A program made the position numbers and the translations under genes. Below the pieces are notes generated by a model, which had not been told where the DNA came from, ran no database searches, and saw only the letters and a program-made list of their open reading frames with translations. Source: Capniomyces stellatus (taxonomy: Eukaryota; Kickxellomycota; Harpellomycetes; Harpellales; Legeriomycetaceae). Taken from it: 64,000 nt of DNA. Each line of letters begins with the position of its first letter. The first letter of the stretch is position 1. Location of the stretch: NCBI GenBank assembly GCA_001661515.1, contig LUVW01000036.1, positions 119,749 through 183,748 of the forward strand, read 5' to 3'. Positions 36,545 to 47,608 of this stretch are shown piece by piece.

Positions 36545-37188
36545 ATTTAGTTTATAGTTTTTCTATTAACATAAATATTAGTCGAAATAAATATATTTCT
36601 TTATCTTTATTGTTTAGATTAAGTACATTTAATCAATACTAAAAAAGGTATTATCTTTTATTACTTGTTCCAAATATCTTTTCAAGTTACTATTGGTATT
36701 TTAATAATTCAATGTCCTTTCTTTTGATTTTTTGTATATTATTTTAATAAATAAACGCTCAACAATCATATACCAACAGCTCCAACTCTCTTGCAAACCT
36801 CAGAATATATTTGGCATGTCGAAGATCGGGACTTAGTTGATCTACGCCTTCTGGCGACATCTACATGTCTTTGACCACAAAAAGACAATTAAATAATGAC
36901 TATGCTACTATTGCTTTACGACATGTCGTGTACCTAACCAAAACATAAGACGTTGTCGGCCAAGCCGAACATTCAAACTACGACCCGTGTCTAATCTGGT
37001 TTCTAGACCGTCATAAAACCAACTAGCTCTCTCGCCCCGCATTATCTGTCACACCCTCTGTGACTGTCCAAAACTGACTCGGTAAATAAAATCAAGACAG
37101 TGTCATTAGTCATTGGGACATATATGTTTACCTCGATCGCATCCATCGCCCTAGTTGCTTTGTCAACAAAACTTATTTAAAAATAATC
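36545..37188. other. Intergenic region between RPP1 and tRNA-Tyr
   Basis: The part 36780-37150 is less AT-rich than its surroundings (for example CGACATGTCG near 36918). It has no open frame or recognised RNA, so it may be unannotated or decayed repeat sequence. Confidence 0.4.
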
Positions 37189-37197
37189 AAAAAAAAA
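37189..37197 (-). terminator. Pol III terminator of tRNA-Tyr
   Basis: Nine T on the minus strand starting ten bases after the tRNA 3' end. Confidence 0.85.
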
Positions 37198-37206
37198 CAA
37201 CGTTAT

Positions 37207-37287
37207 TCCGAAAACCCGGATTTGAACCAGGGACCTAGAGATTACATTTAACTACAGTCTCCCGCTCTACCGCTGAGCTATTTTCGG
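37207..37287 (-). tRNA. tRNA-Tyr (GTA) with a 9-nt intron
   Basis: All arms fold: acceptor CCGAAAA/TTTTCGG, D arm GCTC-AGCGGTA-GAGC, anticodon stem GGAGA/TCTCT, loop C-T-GTA-G-[TTAAATGTA]-A, and T arm CCTGG-TTCAAAT-CCGGG. C1-G72 is the eukaryotic tRNA-Tyr identity pair. The intron lies after position 37, as in all eukaryotic nuclear tRNA introns, and every eukaryotic tRNA-Tyr family is intron-bearing. Its length of 81 is 72 plus the 9-nt intron. Confidence 0.95.
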
Positions 37288-37295
37288 CGCTGAAG

Positions 37296-38047
37296 TGTCG
37301 TATGAAAAACGACATATTACGAACACTTATAAAATGAACGATGAGTCGAGGATTTCGCCCCTTGTGGTTTTTAATTGATTCGGAGCAAACTAGTAAGGTG
37401 TTTATTTATATATATATTAAAGTTATTATGCAGTTTAAAGTGCAGCAAGGTTAACCAGAAACAATATACGAATACAAGGAAGTAACGAGGAAGTAACGAG
37501 GACTTGTTATTAAAGTATGGCGCAGCCATGTTAATACCAACGGTCAATATATTCTTAGTTTATTAGTATATTTAGTTATTTAGTTATTTAGTTATTTAGT
37601 TATTTAGTTTATAAGTAAGAAATACTTCGGTATCAGCGAAGGAAGATAGCAGGAAGTTATCTATAAAAAGGGACAGCCGAGGGACAAAAAGGAAGAAGTA
37701 TCAAGCGAGGAAGCAATCATTGAATCAGTGAATGGTGCAATCAATCGATCAATAAATAAGCTAGTGTTGTTTAATAGTGTATCATAAAGTATTAGGTAGT
37801 ATTATATAACATAGCTTGATTAGGTTTTGGTTACACGTATCTTAGGAAAAAGATAGTGTAAGTAGGTTTATAAAATATTGGATATCTTGGTAGTTTTATA
37901 CATTATAGTTTATAGAATTGTGGTCCAATAAAAATCAACAACAATAAAAATATACTGTCGAAAGTTAAAAGGTATAATCGTAAAGGAATTAACAGAGCTA
38001 CTGCAGAATTGGAAGAGCGGTTGGACTTACCAGAAAAACATACGACA
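37296..38047. mobile_element. Solo LTR-like element next to tRNA-Tyr
   Basis: It begins TGTCGTAT and ends ATACGACA, perfect 8-bp terminal inverted repeats with TG...CA ends, flanked on both sides by GAAG (37292-37295 and 38048-38051). It starts 9 bp upstream of the mature tRNA 5' end, where Pol III would initiate. The ends resemble Ty3/sigma LTR ends in form. It contains a TTAGTTATTTAG array at 37558-37610 and no open frame. Orientation is not determined. Confidence 0.75.
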
Positions 38048-38051
38048 GAAG

Positions 38052-38376
38052 TGTAGTGTCAAAAACTGGTTGACTATGTCCACTTAGGACTTTGATCAAC
38101 TGACTATACTTGAATATAACTGTAGTCGTTGATCTGGTTCTGTCTTAACTTATATATATGCTTAACTGTTGCTATATTCGTTTTATGGTTTATAGTATTT
38201 TATTATGTTAAATATACGTGTCTTATATAAAAAAAAGATATTGTTCAAATTCGTTCTCTATCTAAAAAGTTATTCAAAAATTATTCGCAGATCGAATCAA
38301 CCAAAATTGTAAAACTAAAATTAAATCAAAACTAAGTAAAATAATTAACTAAACTAAAATAATTAAACTCGAAATC
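38052..38376. mobile_element. Probable decayed LTR fragment in the tRNA-Tyr stack
   Basis: It lies between GAAG at 38048-38051 and GAAG at 38377-38380 and starts TGTAGTGTC. The right end lacks CA, so it is either truncated or decayed. Confidence 0.4.
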
Positions 38377-38380
38377 GAAG

Positions 38381-38505
38381 TGTCGTATAAAAAAAACTAC
38401 AACTAAGTTGTATAAAAAACTACTCTTCTAATTTCTATAAAGTTGGTACTATATTATACTCGGAATATATATCAACTTACAGGTCCTTACTCATTTTACA
38501 TGACA
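38381..38505. mobile_element. Short LTR-like element in the tRNA-Tyr stack
   Basis: It begins TGTCGTAT and ends ACATGACA, 125 bp, bordered by GAAG at 38377-38380 and 38506-38509. Its shortness suggests deletion. Confidence 0.55.
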
Positions 38506-38509
38506 GAAG

Positions 38510-38899
38510 TGTCGTATATATAATACGACCAAAAGTAATAACGAATAATATAATCAAACAGCTATGTACAGTTGAGTTTTGTCCCCTTGTGGTTTTATCA
38601 ACAGTATTTAGAGGTCCGATTGGATGTGTTCATTATTATTATTAATTATTTAGTTATTTATTTAGTTATTCGTTTAAATATTGATTTAGTTAGTTATTTA
38701 TTTAGTTGTTTTATTTATTTAGTTAGTTAGTTATAAGAATATGAGATTCGACTCAAAGGAGTGAATCTTTCTAGTTTTTACTTAGCAATAAAAGATATAC
38801 AAACATCAGATACGGACGATCTCGAGTGAGATCAGAATAAGACTAGCAGTTAACAGAAATATATGCAGGTGATATTTTAAGCCGGAAATTCACACTACA
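38510..38899. mobile_element. Third LTR-like element in the tRNA-Tyr stack
   Basis: It begins TGTCGTAT and ends CACACTACA, 390 bp, bordered by GAAG at 38506-38509 and 38900-38903. It shares CCCCTTGTGGTTTT and a TTAGTTATTTA-rich stretch with the element at 37296, so both belong to one family. Confidence 0.65.
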
Positions 38900-39210
38900 G
38901 AAGTTTTTTGTCTTTTCAATATCCTCCAATGTTTGAGGGCCTTATCTAGGTTACAACATTCGATTTGTTATAATAACTAATATAAAACGATATTCTATTG
39001 ACCCTCTTCTTCCTTATGTTTTGGACTTTTTATATTTACAAAAATAAACTACTTGTAAAATAAGATATCGCTCAACCCATTGTCATAAAATAACTATAGT
39101 ACGGTAAAAATTAAAAGCTAAAATGCGTGTATTAGTATTTCTTGCTGCCACCTTCAGTACAAAACTCTTTGTGGCTTTTATTAACAGATAATATTAGCCC
39201 CCTTCAATTT

Positions 39211-39405
39211 TTATTTTTTTTTGTAGTGTGGGGTATTGATTTTTTCGAGTATGCTGATTTTACAATCACGGCTAGTGCAGCGAATATCCTTAACCGTATC
39301 GTAGACAATGTCGTCGTTTTTGGCTTGCTTACCGGAATCCCCCTTAAAGCTTAGTGTCGTCGTTCTGCCAATTGGGCTTACGTTAAAGCCAGAATGATGA
39401 TACAT
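39211..39405 (-). CDS. Small hypothetical protein
   Basis: 64 codons from an ATG at 39405. The composition is protein-like (NDDIVYDTVKDIR, then CKISILEKINTPHYKKK), with few of the Phe/Leu/Lys runs of random AT-rich frames. It has two GTAAGC sequences, at about codons 9 and 26, that could act as donors, so it may be part of a spliced gene. Not recognised, and it may not be real. Confidence 0.25.
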   Translation of the reverse strand: MYHHSGFNVSPIGRTTTLSFKGDSGKQAKNDDIVYDTVKDIRCTSRDCKISILEKINTPHYKKK

Positions 39406-40522
39406 GTTCGTTGATTTATACTGTTGTTATTTTTGTATTTGATACCTAGGTTATAGATGATCTAGTCATGGGTTTTAAAGGAAAATGGCAAAGGCGTTCA
39501 CAACCTATTTTATGCGATTTAAGATTGCCTTGACTCTTCGCATTTTATTTTCCAAGTACCCTAGATTTAGCTGTTCTTTTTACAATTTAATATAAGAGTT
39601 ATATTTGGTTTTAGACGGATTGCATCAACATCAGACTAAATTTGTGCTCTTTTTTTATCGCTTCTTTGGTTCACGTGTAATTTTGGTTTGATGCTGTTCG
39701 CTATTTCTTGGAAATGGCAGATCATTGTTATGTAACTACTTTCAATAAAAGAAAACATGACTATCATTTGCGCAAAATAATCTACACTTATTTAAGATTA
39801 TGCCAAGCATCAGGGGAAGGGGGGGGTTAGGAAGCCAGTACTTGGCCATTAATTTTCGTTCATTTCGAGGATGACAAAGGTAATGACTGTGCACTGTGCG
39901 TTGAACTTTAGCAAAATTGAAGCAATATTAAGATCTAAGAGTATGACGTTTTAATCTTTAAGAAGGCGAACTCTATGATTAAATCTTAAAAAAAAACGTT
40001 GGCGTTTTTTGTAGATAGATGCCCAGCCTTGATATTCATTAAATGGTATAGCTAGTCTCAAAAGTATTGGAGGAGAAATATTAATAAAAAATTACATTGG
40101 TAAGGTGGGGGTGTAAATGAAGCGAAGGGATCAAGACCAAGACCAAGACCAAGACCAAGAAAGTATTTTAATAGCGATAGTTGGTGAGGAGGGTTGGTAT
40201 GTAGTAAGTAAGCCTCCTCTGCTGATCACCTAATTAGTTGCGGTTTTGGTTTAATGTGCATGAATCATTGGGCAATAAATAATGGGTCACAAGAAAGCCA
40301 AAGAAAAATCAGAGATAGTGTATTTAGAGCTAAAATCAAGCAGAAAACAATTTCTCTGAAAAAGTCCAGTAAAAATGTAATAAGAATCTACTTGAATTAA
40401 ATAAAATGGGTGAAGGACAAATCAAATGACCTGTGTTTTCCTAATTGAAAAAAAATTTGGCAAATAGGAACACGAAAATCAATTGCCAGCCAATTCAAGC
40501 GAAAAGTAAGCACAAGTAAAAG

Positions 40523-40567
40523 AAAAACAAGCGAATTTCAATGATAATAAAAAAGAAAAATAAGCGA
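40523..40567 (+). mobile_element. Micro-insertion with LINE-like tail and ~12-bp duplication
   Basis: AAAAACAAGCGA (40523-40534) and AAAAATAAGCGA (40556-40567) flank ATTTCAATGATAATAAAAAAG. One mismatch separates the duplications and one differs in the tail, so it is probably older. Confidence 0.55.
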
Positions 40568-42225
40568 GGAAATATAGCAAAGTAATATACGGTTGGAATG
40601 AGAAGGAAAAAAAAACAATTGGATATATTGTAAGCGGATTTAAACCGTGGCATCAATTATTGTTCGAAACACAAGGTGTAAACATGAAGGGACAAAAAAA
40701 ACCAGTATTGCGAATTGGCAGTGGCATTGCACACAGAAGAGAAAGCGAGAACAAAAGGCATATCCAATCCTGTTTGTATACATAGGCTGGTGGTAAAAGC
40801 GTAAATACTTTTGGGTGACGCGAATGTGAGCTTTGAGAAGGTACAACGAGTTTGTATTGTTTTATGGAATGCTAGACATATAAATAATAATAATAAACAA
40901 TAATAAAGGAAAATCGCAAAATAGCCAGCTGGAAGAAATTTTGAATGGTACGCAAGCAAAGTGAAGAAATCATACAGCCTGGCCAAGAAACGAATACTCT
41001 CCTAATTTATGAACATAGCTACAGGCGCCTGGTAGGAAAATATGCTGTCATACTCGTATGATATCTATCATCACGACCATCGTCATCAACGTAGCAATAA
41101 TAATCGTCATAAAATGCAATGGTGTATTGTTCTAACTCGGTTAAAGTATTGGACATTTAGGGTAGGTGCAAGGGCTGTGTAGAAAATGGTCGTGAACCGT
41201 TTTGGCTAAATGTAGAAATCTGATTTTGATTGAATTTTATCCAATGGATATACCTTGTATTAGTGAATATAGTAGCAGTGAAATGGGTATTGATAATAAA
41301 GTGTTATATTGGATGGCAACAAAGGCAGAACAGAACCACAAATTGTAATAAATTGCTTAATTATTTGACTGATTAATTGATGGTTAAAAGGATTTATGAG
41401 GGTTGTGATTTTAATAAGCTAAAAAGGCAAATGTGGGAACGCTTTGGATTTGAATTTTAGAATTGTAAAGCAGAGCAAGCAGGCTTAGAAAGCAAAAGTC
41501 TTGTGGGCTTGTTTGCTGTCCATTTAACCAAAATCTCATACTTTTCAATTCATGTAGAAAGATAGGTGAAATGTGGGAAATTAAATTGAAGGTTGAGTGG
41601 AACCAAATTAAAACATAGGCATGATTTTTGTTTGTTATACATTAAACACATTGGGGGTTTGAGTTTTAAAATAGAATGGAGGCAAGTTTTTATTAGAAAT
41701 TAATTTCCAACTTCGAGTTTTTGTATTTAGGTGTGCTAGAGAATAAAAAAAAATGTAGGTAATAATAATAATAAAAATGTAGGTAATAACAATAAAAATA
41801 AATGAAATAATAAAACGTAAAAAAGAATAATAAAACGTAAATAAAAAGGAAAAGAATGAAAGCTAAATGATAGAAAAATAAAATAAATTAATAAAATGTT
41901 AGTAAAAAATTATTAAAATAATAGTAAAAGTATATAAAGGAAATTAAATTACGAGTTCGATTTATATATCTTTCATATTCTTTAAATTTCAAGTATATAG
42001 GTTTCAAAATATTTAAAACTAAAGATAAATAAATTATTGATTTTTATTATTTTTTTGCAAGGAATAAGGTAGAATTTAATATTCAAAAACCGAGCTTTAA
42101 CAATCACAAGAAATAACATAAAAAAACAAAACAAAAAGTAAAAGTGTAAGAAAGGGATACAATACACAAGGATTCTGAGGAGAAAAAAAAGGATAAAAAA
42201 CAAAGACATAAAAGAAAGAGATATA

Positions 42226-43830
42226 ATGGAGAAAGGAAACAACATGTACTTTGAGGACGAAGTGGTGACTGATTCGGCTATAGCCTCAGCTGTCCAGGAC
42301 ACATTTGACACTGAGCCGTTAGACCCTCGACTGCTGTATCACGCAGGTGACAAACGAAACAATATATTTACAAAAATAAGACTATAGAACAAAACAGGAA
42401 ATTAGAAAAAGTAAAAGAGAAGTGCAAGTCGGAGCAAAAACTAATAATAGTTAGATAAATTTAACTATATTTTTATAGGTGTTGATTACCAGAGCAAACC
42501 CATGGTCGTGTTTACAGCTTGCTATTTGAAAGTGGGGACAGATGCTGAGAATGACAGGATACTAAAGTAAGATATATTATAAAACGATACCATCCATATC
42601 CGTTTAAGTATAGCGACACGGTAGCTAAATAGTGGAATAAATAAATAAATTATTAGAAAAATATTGGCCAAGTTGGACCAGGTAGCCAACAACGACTACA
42701 CAATTGTGTTGCTAGGAGGAGGAGAGGTCCAGAGGCCAAGTTGGACATGGTTGATGAATGCATACAATGGAATTAGTAGAAAGTATAAGAAGAACTTGAA
42801 GGGTCTATATGTGGTTCACCCAGGAACGTGGACAAGAATGCTGATCAATACGTTTGGGGCGTTGATCAGCAACAAATTCTACGACAAGTTGCTGTGGGTT
42901 CCAGACTTGGCGCACTTGAAGCTGCTGGTGCCAACAGATGTGATAACAATACCACAGGAAATATTGGAATACGACAACAGTATACCACACGAAGAAATCA
43001 AGGAGGGAGTTGAACTGCATAGCGGGAGAAACGTGACAAACTTAGTTCCGCAAAGGTTGGGGAGAATCTACGGAGTTGATCTAGAGGAAATACTGAGTGT
43101 TGGGAGCAACAGAATTGTGACGCTTCCAGAGCCATTGGTTAACTGGCTACTGTTGCTGCACAAGAGAGGAACGTTTGCAAAAGACATTTTCAAGAGAGTT
43201 CCACATTCACCGCAGGTTCAGATGATGAAGGCAAAATACTTCAGTGACTCAGAGTCTTCGGTGTTGCTTAGCGATGGCAGCACGTCGCCTTACATGATAG
43301 CTACATTGCTGCAGATGTTTTTCAGCGAGCTAAAGGATCCTATTTTTGGCAGAGATATGTACTCGCTAGCATCCCAGCTGCCAACCATACAGACAAACAC
43401 GTTCCAAAAAACATCAATCATGGAGAATTTGAAGATCGAGCAGGCAAGAATAGCTTTTGTCAAAAATAAAATAATCCCAAGGTTTGCACCCAAAACCAGA
43501 CAGGTTCTTGCCCACCTATTCGCGCTTTTATACTCGATTTCCCTCTGCTCAAGCGAGTCTAACATGACAGCCTTTACCTTGGCAATCTGCTGGGCTCCAG
43601 TGCTAATTAGATATTCAGGTGATTCGTTGGCTGATGACTTGAAAGCTTCTGCTGTTAACCCGCATGTGGCGAGCGTGGGTAGTGTTGTTCAGGTTATGAT
43701 TGTTTACTTCGAACACGTGTTTAAAGAAGAAATCCGTGTTATTCTAAACTGCGATTTCGTTGAAAGCGAAAACCTCATTGCCAACATGGTCAACGCTTTA
43801 AATCAACAGCTAAACATCTACAGATCTTAA
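42226..43830 (+). CDS. CRAL-TRIO (BCH) plus RhoGAP-like protein
   Basis: Join 42226-42346, 42479-42566, 42657-43830, giving 460 residues. The first ~210 residues form a CRAL-TRIO/BCH domain (SKPMVVFTACYL, YTIVLLGGGEVQRPSWTWL, LKGLYVVHPGTWTRM, ISNKFYDKLLWV). From ~235 comes a RhoGAP fold starting YGVDLEEIL and passing through LPEPLVNWLLLL, DIFKRVPHSPQVQMMK, TLLQMFFSELKDPIF and SNMTAFTLAICWAPVLI. The layout equals p50RhoGAP/ARHGAP1 and its fungal relatives, which act on Rho/Cdc42 GTPases at membranes. The catalytic positions look changed: the arginine finger (GIFRR) is DIFKR, the Lys of LLKxFL is Gln, and the Asn of AENLA is Thr. GAP activity is therefore doubtful, and it may bind a GTPase without stimulating it. 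Introns are GT-AG with matching phases. Confidence 0.85.
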
Positions 43831-44256
43831 TTAGCTACTCGTCTTGTTTCTATTACTTTTATCTTCCTTTCCCTTTTATTTCTAGTGTAACCTTTTAACT
43901 TGTCTATTATCTACTGTTTTTTGATACTCGCTTCATTTTGGTATCTTTAGTCAGTGCTGTTTGGTTTATAAAGCCTCTCTACAGCTGTACTTTTTGAATT
44001 TCAATTACTATAAACATAAATATATATAAAACCAAATCTAACAACCATGAAATTGGTAGCATTGTGGGTTTTGATTATATGGTGGCTATGTTTAATTAAG
44101 ACTAGGCTATTATTATTATTATTATTATTATTAAGATAATGGAGGGCTATTTTAAATGGTGTTTGTACTAGTACATATTTTTATAGTATATGATTCTCAA
44201 TCTAAGGTTGATTTATTGCGTTTGGGGGGTATTCCCAGATAGTATGCCAATGTGTT
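43831..44256. other. Convergent intergenic region
   Basis: Shared 3' region with a (TTA)n run near 44107-44134. No gene. Confidence 0.5.
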
Positions 44257-44919
44257 TTATGGATCTATCCCCGACGATATAAATCTCAACAAATGCTCAA
44301 GCGGTATTTCTCCAACCTTATTCTCAACATCGGCCAATGTAAAATCAGAGTTAGTCGTGTTAAGACTTTGGCCATCTACCATCATGCTATTTCCAATTCC
44401 AACATTTGCGTTTAGATTTGACCTTCCCCCCTTTCTAACCTTCTCTTCTATCGCACCATCGAGTTTAAAGGCCGCACTTAAAGCAACCATGTCATGCAGC
44501 TCAACCAAGTTCTGCCAAATCTTTACCAACTCACTCGCATTACCTGCACTCCTGTACTTTTCATCAATACTTTGCAAAATAAGCTTTTCGAAATTCTCTA
44601 AATCCGGCGTTAACTTGGTTCTCAACAATACCATCAGCCTAACCGTTTCAAAGTCGTTCAGTCTGTTGCTGGGTGTGACAACTAAACTCCCAAGCTTTTT
44701 GCTGTGGAATTGTCCAATATCTTCGTTTAGATTGTAGAATTTAGCTGCCAACACATTAAATTTTGAATATAGATCCAGCCAGCTAATTTCACCTTGGTTT
44801 ATTGCCTGCTCGCTTTGATGAATCGAGTTTATAAAGTAATCAAAAGATTCAATTAGCTGAACCAGCTTGTTTTTTATTATACCCAAATCTGCTGCTCGCT
44901 CCAATTCCTCTAACTCCAT
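44257..44919 (-). CDS. MED8: Mediator complex subunit 8
   Basis: 220 residues, single exon. Med8 is in the Mediator head module, where it binds Med18-Med20 through a C-terminal helix and contacts TBP and RNA polymerase II. Visible family features are a helical start MELEELERAADLGIIKNKL, a buried Trp/Leu block QGEISWLDLYSKFNVLAAKF, and the well-conserved LRTKLTPDLENFEKLIL near residue 120. The C-terminal ~60 residues are less conserved but contain a helix ending EIPLEHLLRFISSG, a plausible Med18-binding helix. The frame is open upstream to 44958, but the first ATG is at 44919, and starting there gives the usual N-terminus. Confidence 0.85.
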   Translation of the reverse strand: MELEELERAADLGIIKNKLVQLIESFDYFINSIHQSEQAINQGEISWLDLYSKFNVLAAKFYNLNEDIGQFHSKKLGSLVVTPSNRLNDFETVRLMVLLRTKLTPDLENFEKLILQSIDEKYRSAGNASELVKIWQNLVELHDMVALSAAFKLDGAIEEKVRKGGRSNLNANVGIGNSMMVDGQSLNTTNSDFTLADVENKVGEIPLEHLLRFISSGIDP

Positions 44920-45426
44920 TATGCCCTTGTATTGATTTCGTTTTGATTTCGTTTTCAATTAATTCCAATTTTTGGTTACGTTTAAATAAGTATATATATA
45001 TCACAAACAAATATGTGGTAGGTTGCTATTATTTTGCTCTGTTTATACAATCATATATTTGACTGAAATTTATTTGCCTTATTTTCAAATATCAAAATTA
45101 AAAATTACACTACTTAATACGTGTGTTGTGGCACTTTAATTAAAATCAACAAAAACAACGAAAAAAAAGTGATTCTAATAAAAAGTGAAAAAAAACAATC
45201 AACTATTTAAAAAAAAAAACAAAAATGCGCTAACCATTTAAAGTTAAACCAAGTCTCGTTCGAGAGAAGAGTAGATAAGTGATATATATCTCAATGCTTG
45301 CTGGGAAGGAGGACCACACATTCGTTCAGCTAGGCCTAAAAAGCGAGCCAAAAGGTGTACACAAATCACTTAAACCCGACATATCTCCGGTATATCCCTA
45401 AACACATCTAGCATGGTTAAAACGTG

Positions 45427-45459
<33 letters not shown>

Positions 45460-46653
45460 NNNNNNNCCCCCCCCCCCCCCCCCCCCCCCCAGGATATCTA
45501 GTAATGACTGCTGAACGTTTCTAGCTATAAATGTAGAGCAAATTACTCTGCTACCTATTTTAACCCTACATTTTATTTTTATACTCGAAACTTTAGGAAA
45601 CTGCTCTAGAAATTACTGTTCAGTTGTTCAATACATGTATTCTAAGCTCAAAGCAAAAATGGCCAGGTAATTGGTCCAAACACATTAGTGTATTACTTTG
45701 GATTTGTAATACAATTCCAGTATGACCAACTTGGTTTTTTTTTAGCCAGTAAGAAACTACCCAGTCAGCGTTGAGACATCTATTTTATTTGTTTGAATCT
45801 TTCAAGAAATGACTAAAGAGAGAGAGGGTTTACTTTTCATTTAAATATTCCGATTCTAGGACACGCATTTTGCAAGCAAATTTTTGAAAAAAGCGAACAC
45901 AAGCTTTCCTAATTTGACTTTGATGCCTGGAATCGTATTTATAAAGAAACTGTAAATATAGAGGGAAAAAAAAGAAGCTTAAATAATCGATCAATCAAGG
46001 CATTCCAATTACATAGAAATCAAAGCAATAAAAATACAGGTAAAGCAAAGTAAATTATTTTATAAGGCAAAATATTAAAAAGGTAAAAACAAATTGGGAA
46101 ATTGACAATTTATCGCATACGAAACTAATTATAAAATATTTATAATGTATAACATAATGTTAAAAAAATCCATTGTATAGGATTTTGCCAAATAAAAAGG
46201 ACACTGCAGGCTTCCAACAGATTTAATAAATTATCTTTTACTCTTCCTTTTCTATAGTCAATAGACCAGACAAATATTTTTTTACCTGTATCTTGAATAA
46301 TTAAAAAACACACACATTATCAGCTCGAACTTAGTACGGAGTATAATAACTGACTAAATAGGATTAGCTGCGTCACCTAGAATCACAAAAACAGGCTATT
46401 GTACCTGCTCTTACCTTAACCTGCTAGAACAAAGCGGCGGCGCAATAGTGTTTGACGGGTGTTTACTGATAACGGTCTCAGAACTCTAGACAATAGCATA
46501 GCATTATCAGAATTAGTAGTAAAGTCTCACTGACCGAAATATACTTTATTTTCAACATTTAACGCAGACTTGCTCTGCAGCTCTAAAACATACACACCCT
46601 GGGAAAAAGCAAAGCAAAAGCAGCAACCAATACCAAATAAAGCAAAGACGGAT
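44920..46653. other. Intergenic region with poly-C gap
   Basis: Divergent promoter region of MED8 and the GPI-type protein. Apart from the poly-C tract at 45428-45490 no feature is supported. Confidence 0.5.
45428..45490. repeat. Poly-C tract interrupted by an assembly gap
   Basis: 32 C, 7 N (45460-45466), then 24 C. The longest homopolymer in the window, in strongly AT-rich surroundings. Confidence 0.95.
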
Positions 46654-47127
46654 ATGATATATGCTACAATTATACTTGTATTACAATTGTTATTTGTAAG
46701 CTCATCGAACCTCAAGCCCAACGAGTGCTTTGCAGAGTCGTGTGCCCAAAATACAGACAACCACTCTTGCATAGCCAAATGTTTTAATGTACCGGAACCA
46801 ACCCCTGAGCTCAAGAAACTAGCAACACAGTGCTACGCCTCATGTGTTACAAACGACAGAATATGCATCCTTGAATGTATAAACAAATTCTACATTAACT
46901 TCAACCAGACATCTTCGTTTCACACAGTACATATTGAAAACAACTTTGTAAAATCCTCAATAACAGCAGAAAAGGCCACAAACACCGGCGTCGGTATAGC
47001 CTCAACAACAAACACCAGTTCAGCCAATAATGGCCAAGATTCATCCAACTCCTCGCCATCAAACCTACTTTTCACCAGCTCATTTTTAAACTTTGGTTTG
47101 CCTGCCTTATCCATGTTATTCGCGTAG
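46654..47127 (+). CDS. Small Cys-rich secreted protein, probably GPI-anchored
   Basis: 157 residues. The ATG at 46654 is followed directly by a signal peptide (MIYATIILVLQLLFVSSSN). The mature part has eight Cys in four close pairs (ECFAESC, SCIAKC, CYASC, CILEC), three of them CX3C, then a Ser/Thr/Asn-rich stalk. The last ~17 residues are hydrophobic with no charged tail, as needed for GPI attachment, and small residues before it could serve as the omega site. It is therefore probably a cell-wall or plasma-membrane surface protein with two disulfide hairpins. The paired Cys spacing also recalls CFEM-like or twin-Cys folds, but it does not match the CFEM pattern closely. Function unknown. Confidence 0.7.
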   Translation: MIYATIILVLQLLFVSSSNLKPNECFAESCAQNTDNHSCIAKCFNVPEPTPELKKLATQCYASCVTNDRICILECINKFYINFNQTSSFHTVHIENNFVKSSITAEKATNTGVGIASTTNTSSANNGQDSSNSSPSNLLFTSSFLNFGLPALSMLFA

Positions 47128-47608
47128 TCTGACTTGTTTATTTATATTTTACTGATTTGTAGAGTTAAGATATAAATAAGGCCCCCCAAAACCATACACA
47201 TTCATTACTCAGAACCATCCCAGCTTTCTCATTTTTTAAAAAACACCAATCATACAATCTTTTACTTTTATTTTTTTGCCCACAAACGTTGGGGCCTAAA
47301 AAGGTCTGACGACATTGCTTGGTTTTATCTTTCTAATGAACTTGTTAAACATGGCATTTAGTTCCAAAAGCATCCCTTTTACAAAGAATTGTGTGAATAA
47401 TTTTATGAAATTCATTGTTCACGTACGAGTTGCTAAGTTTAATAGAAAAATACTTCTCGGAGTTGGTATGGAAACAGCAATAAAACCGAAAATCAAAGTT
47501 CTTGTGCTATACGATTTTTAAAAAAAAGTTGTATATGTAAATATATAATGTGGTTGTTATAAAGCTAGTGGTAATAAACAGTATCAAGTGATAGTAATAG
47601 AGTTGGTG
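47128..47608. other. Convergent intergenic region
   Basis: 3' region between the GPI-type gene and the RING-like gene, AT-rich. An open stretch near 47315-47521 lacks motifs. Confidence 0.5.

Larger units (their letters stand above)
38904..42225. other. Gene-poor region upstream of the RhoGAP-like gene
   Basis: AT-rich with purine-rich runs (41750-42220) and short A/T-rich duplications near 41750-41835. Apart from a doubtful small frame at 39211-39405 and a micro-insertion at 40523, nothing is supported. Confidence 0.45.

Noticed and set aside
38052..38376. Internal coding part of an LTR retrotransposon
   Set aside because: No open frame, no primer-binding site and only ~325 bp; better explained as a decayed LTR piece.
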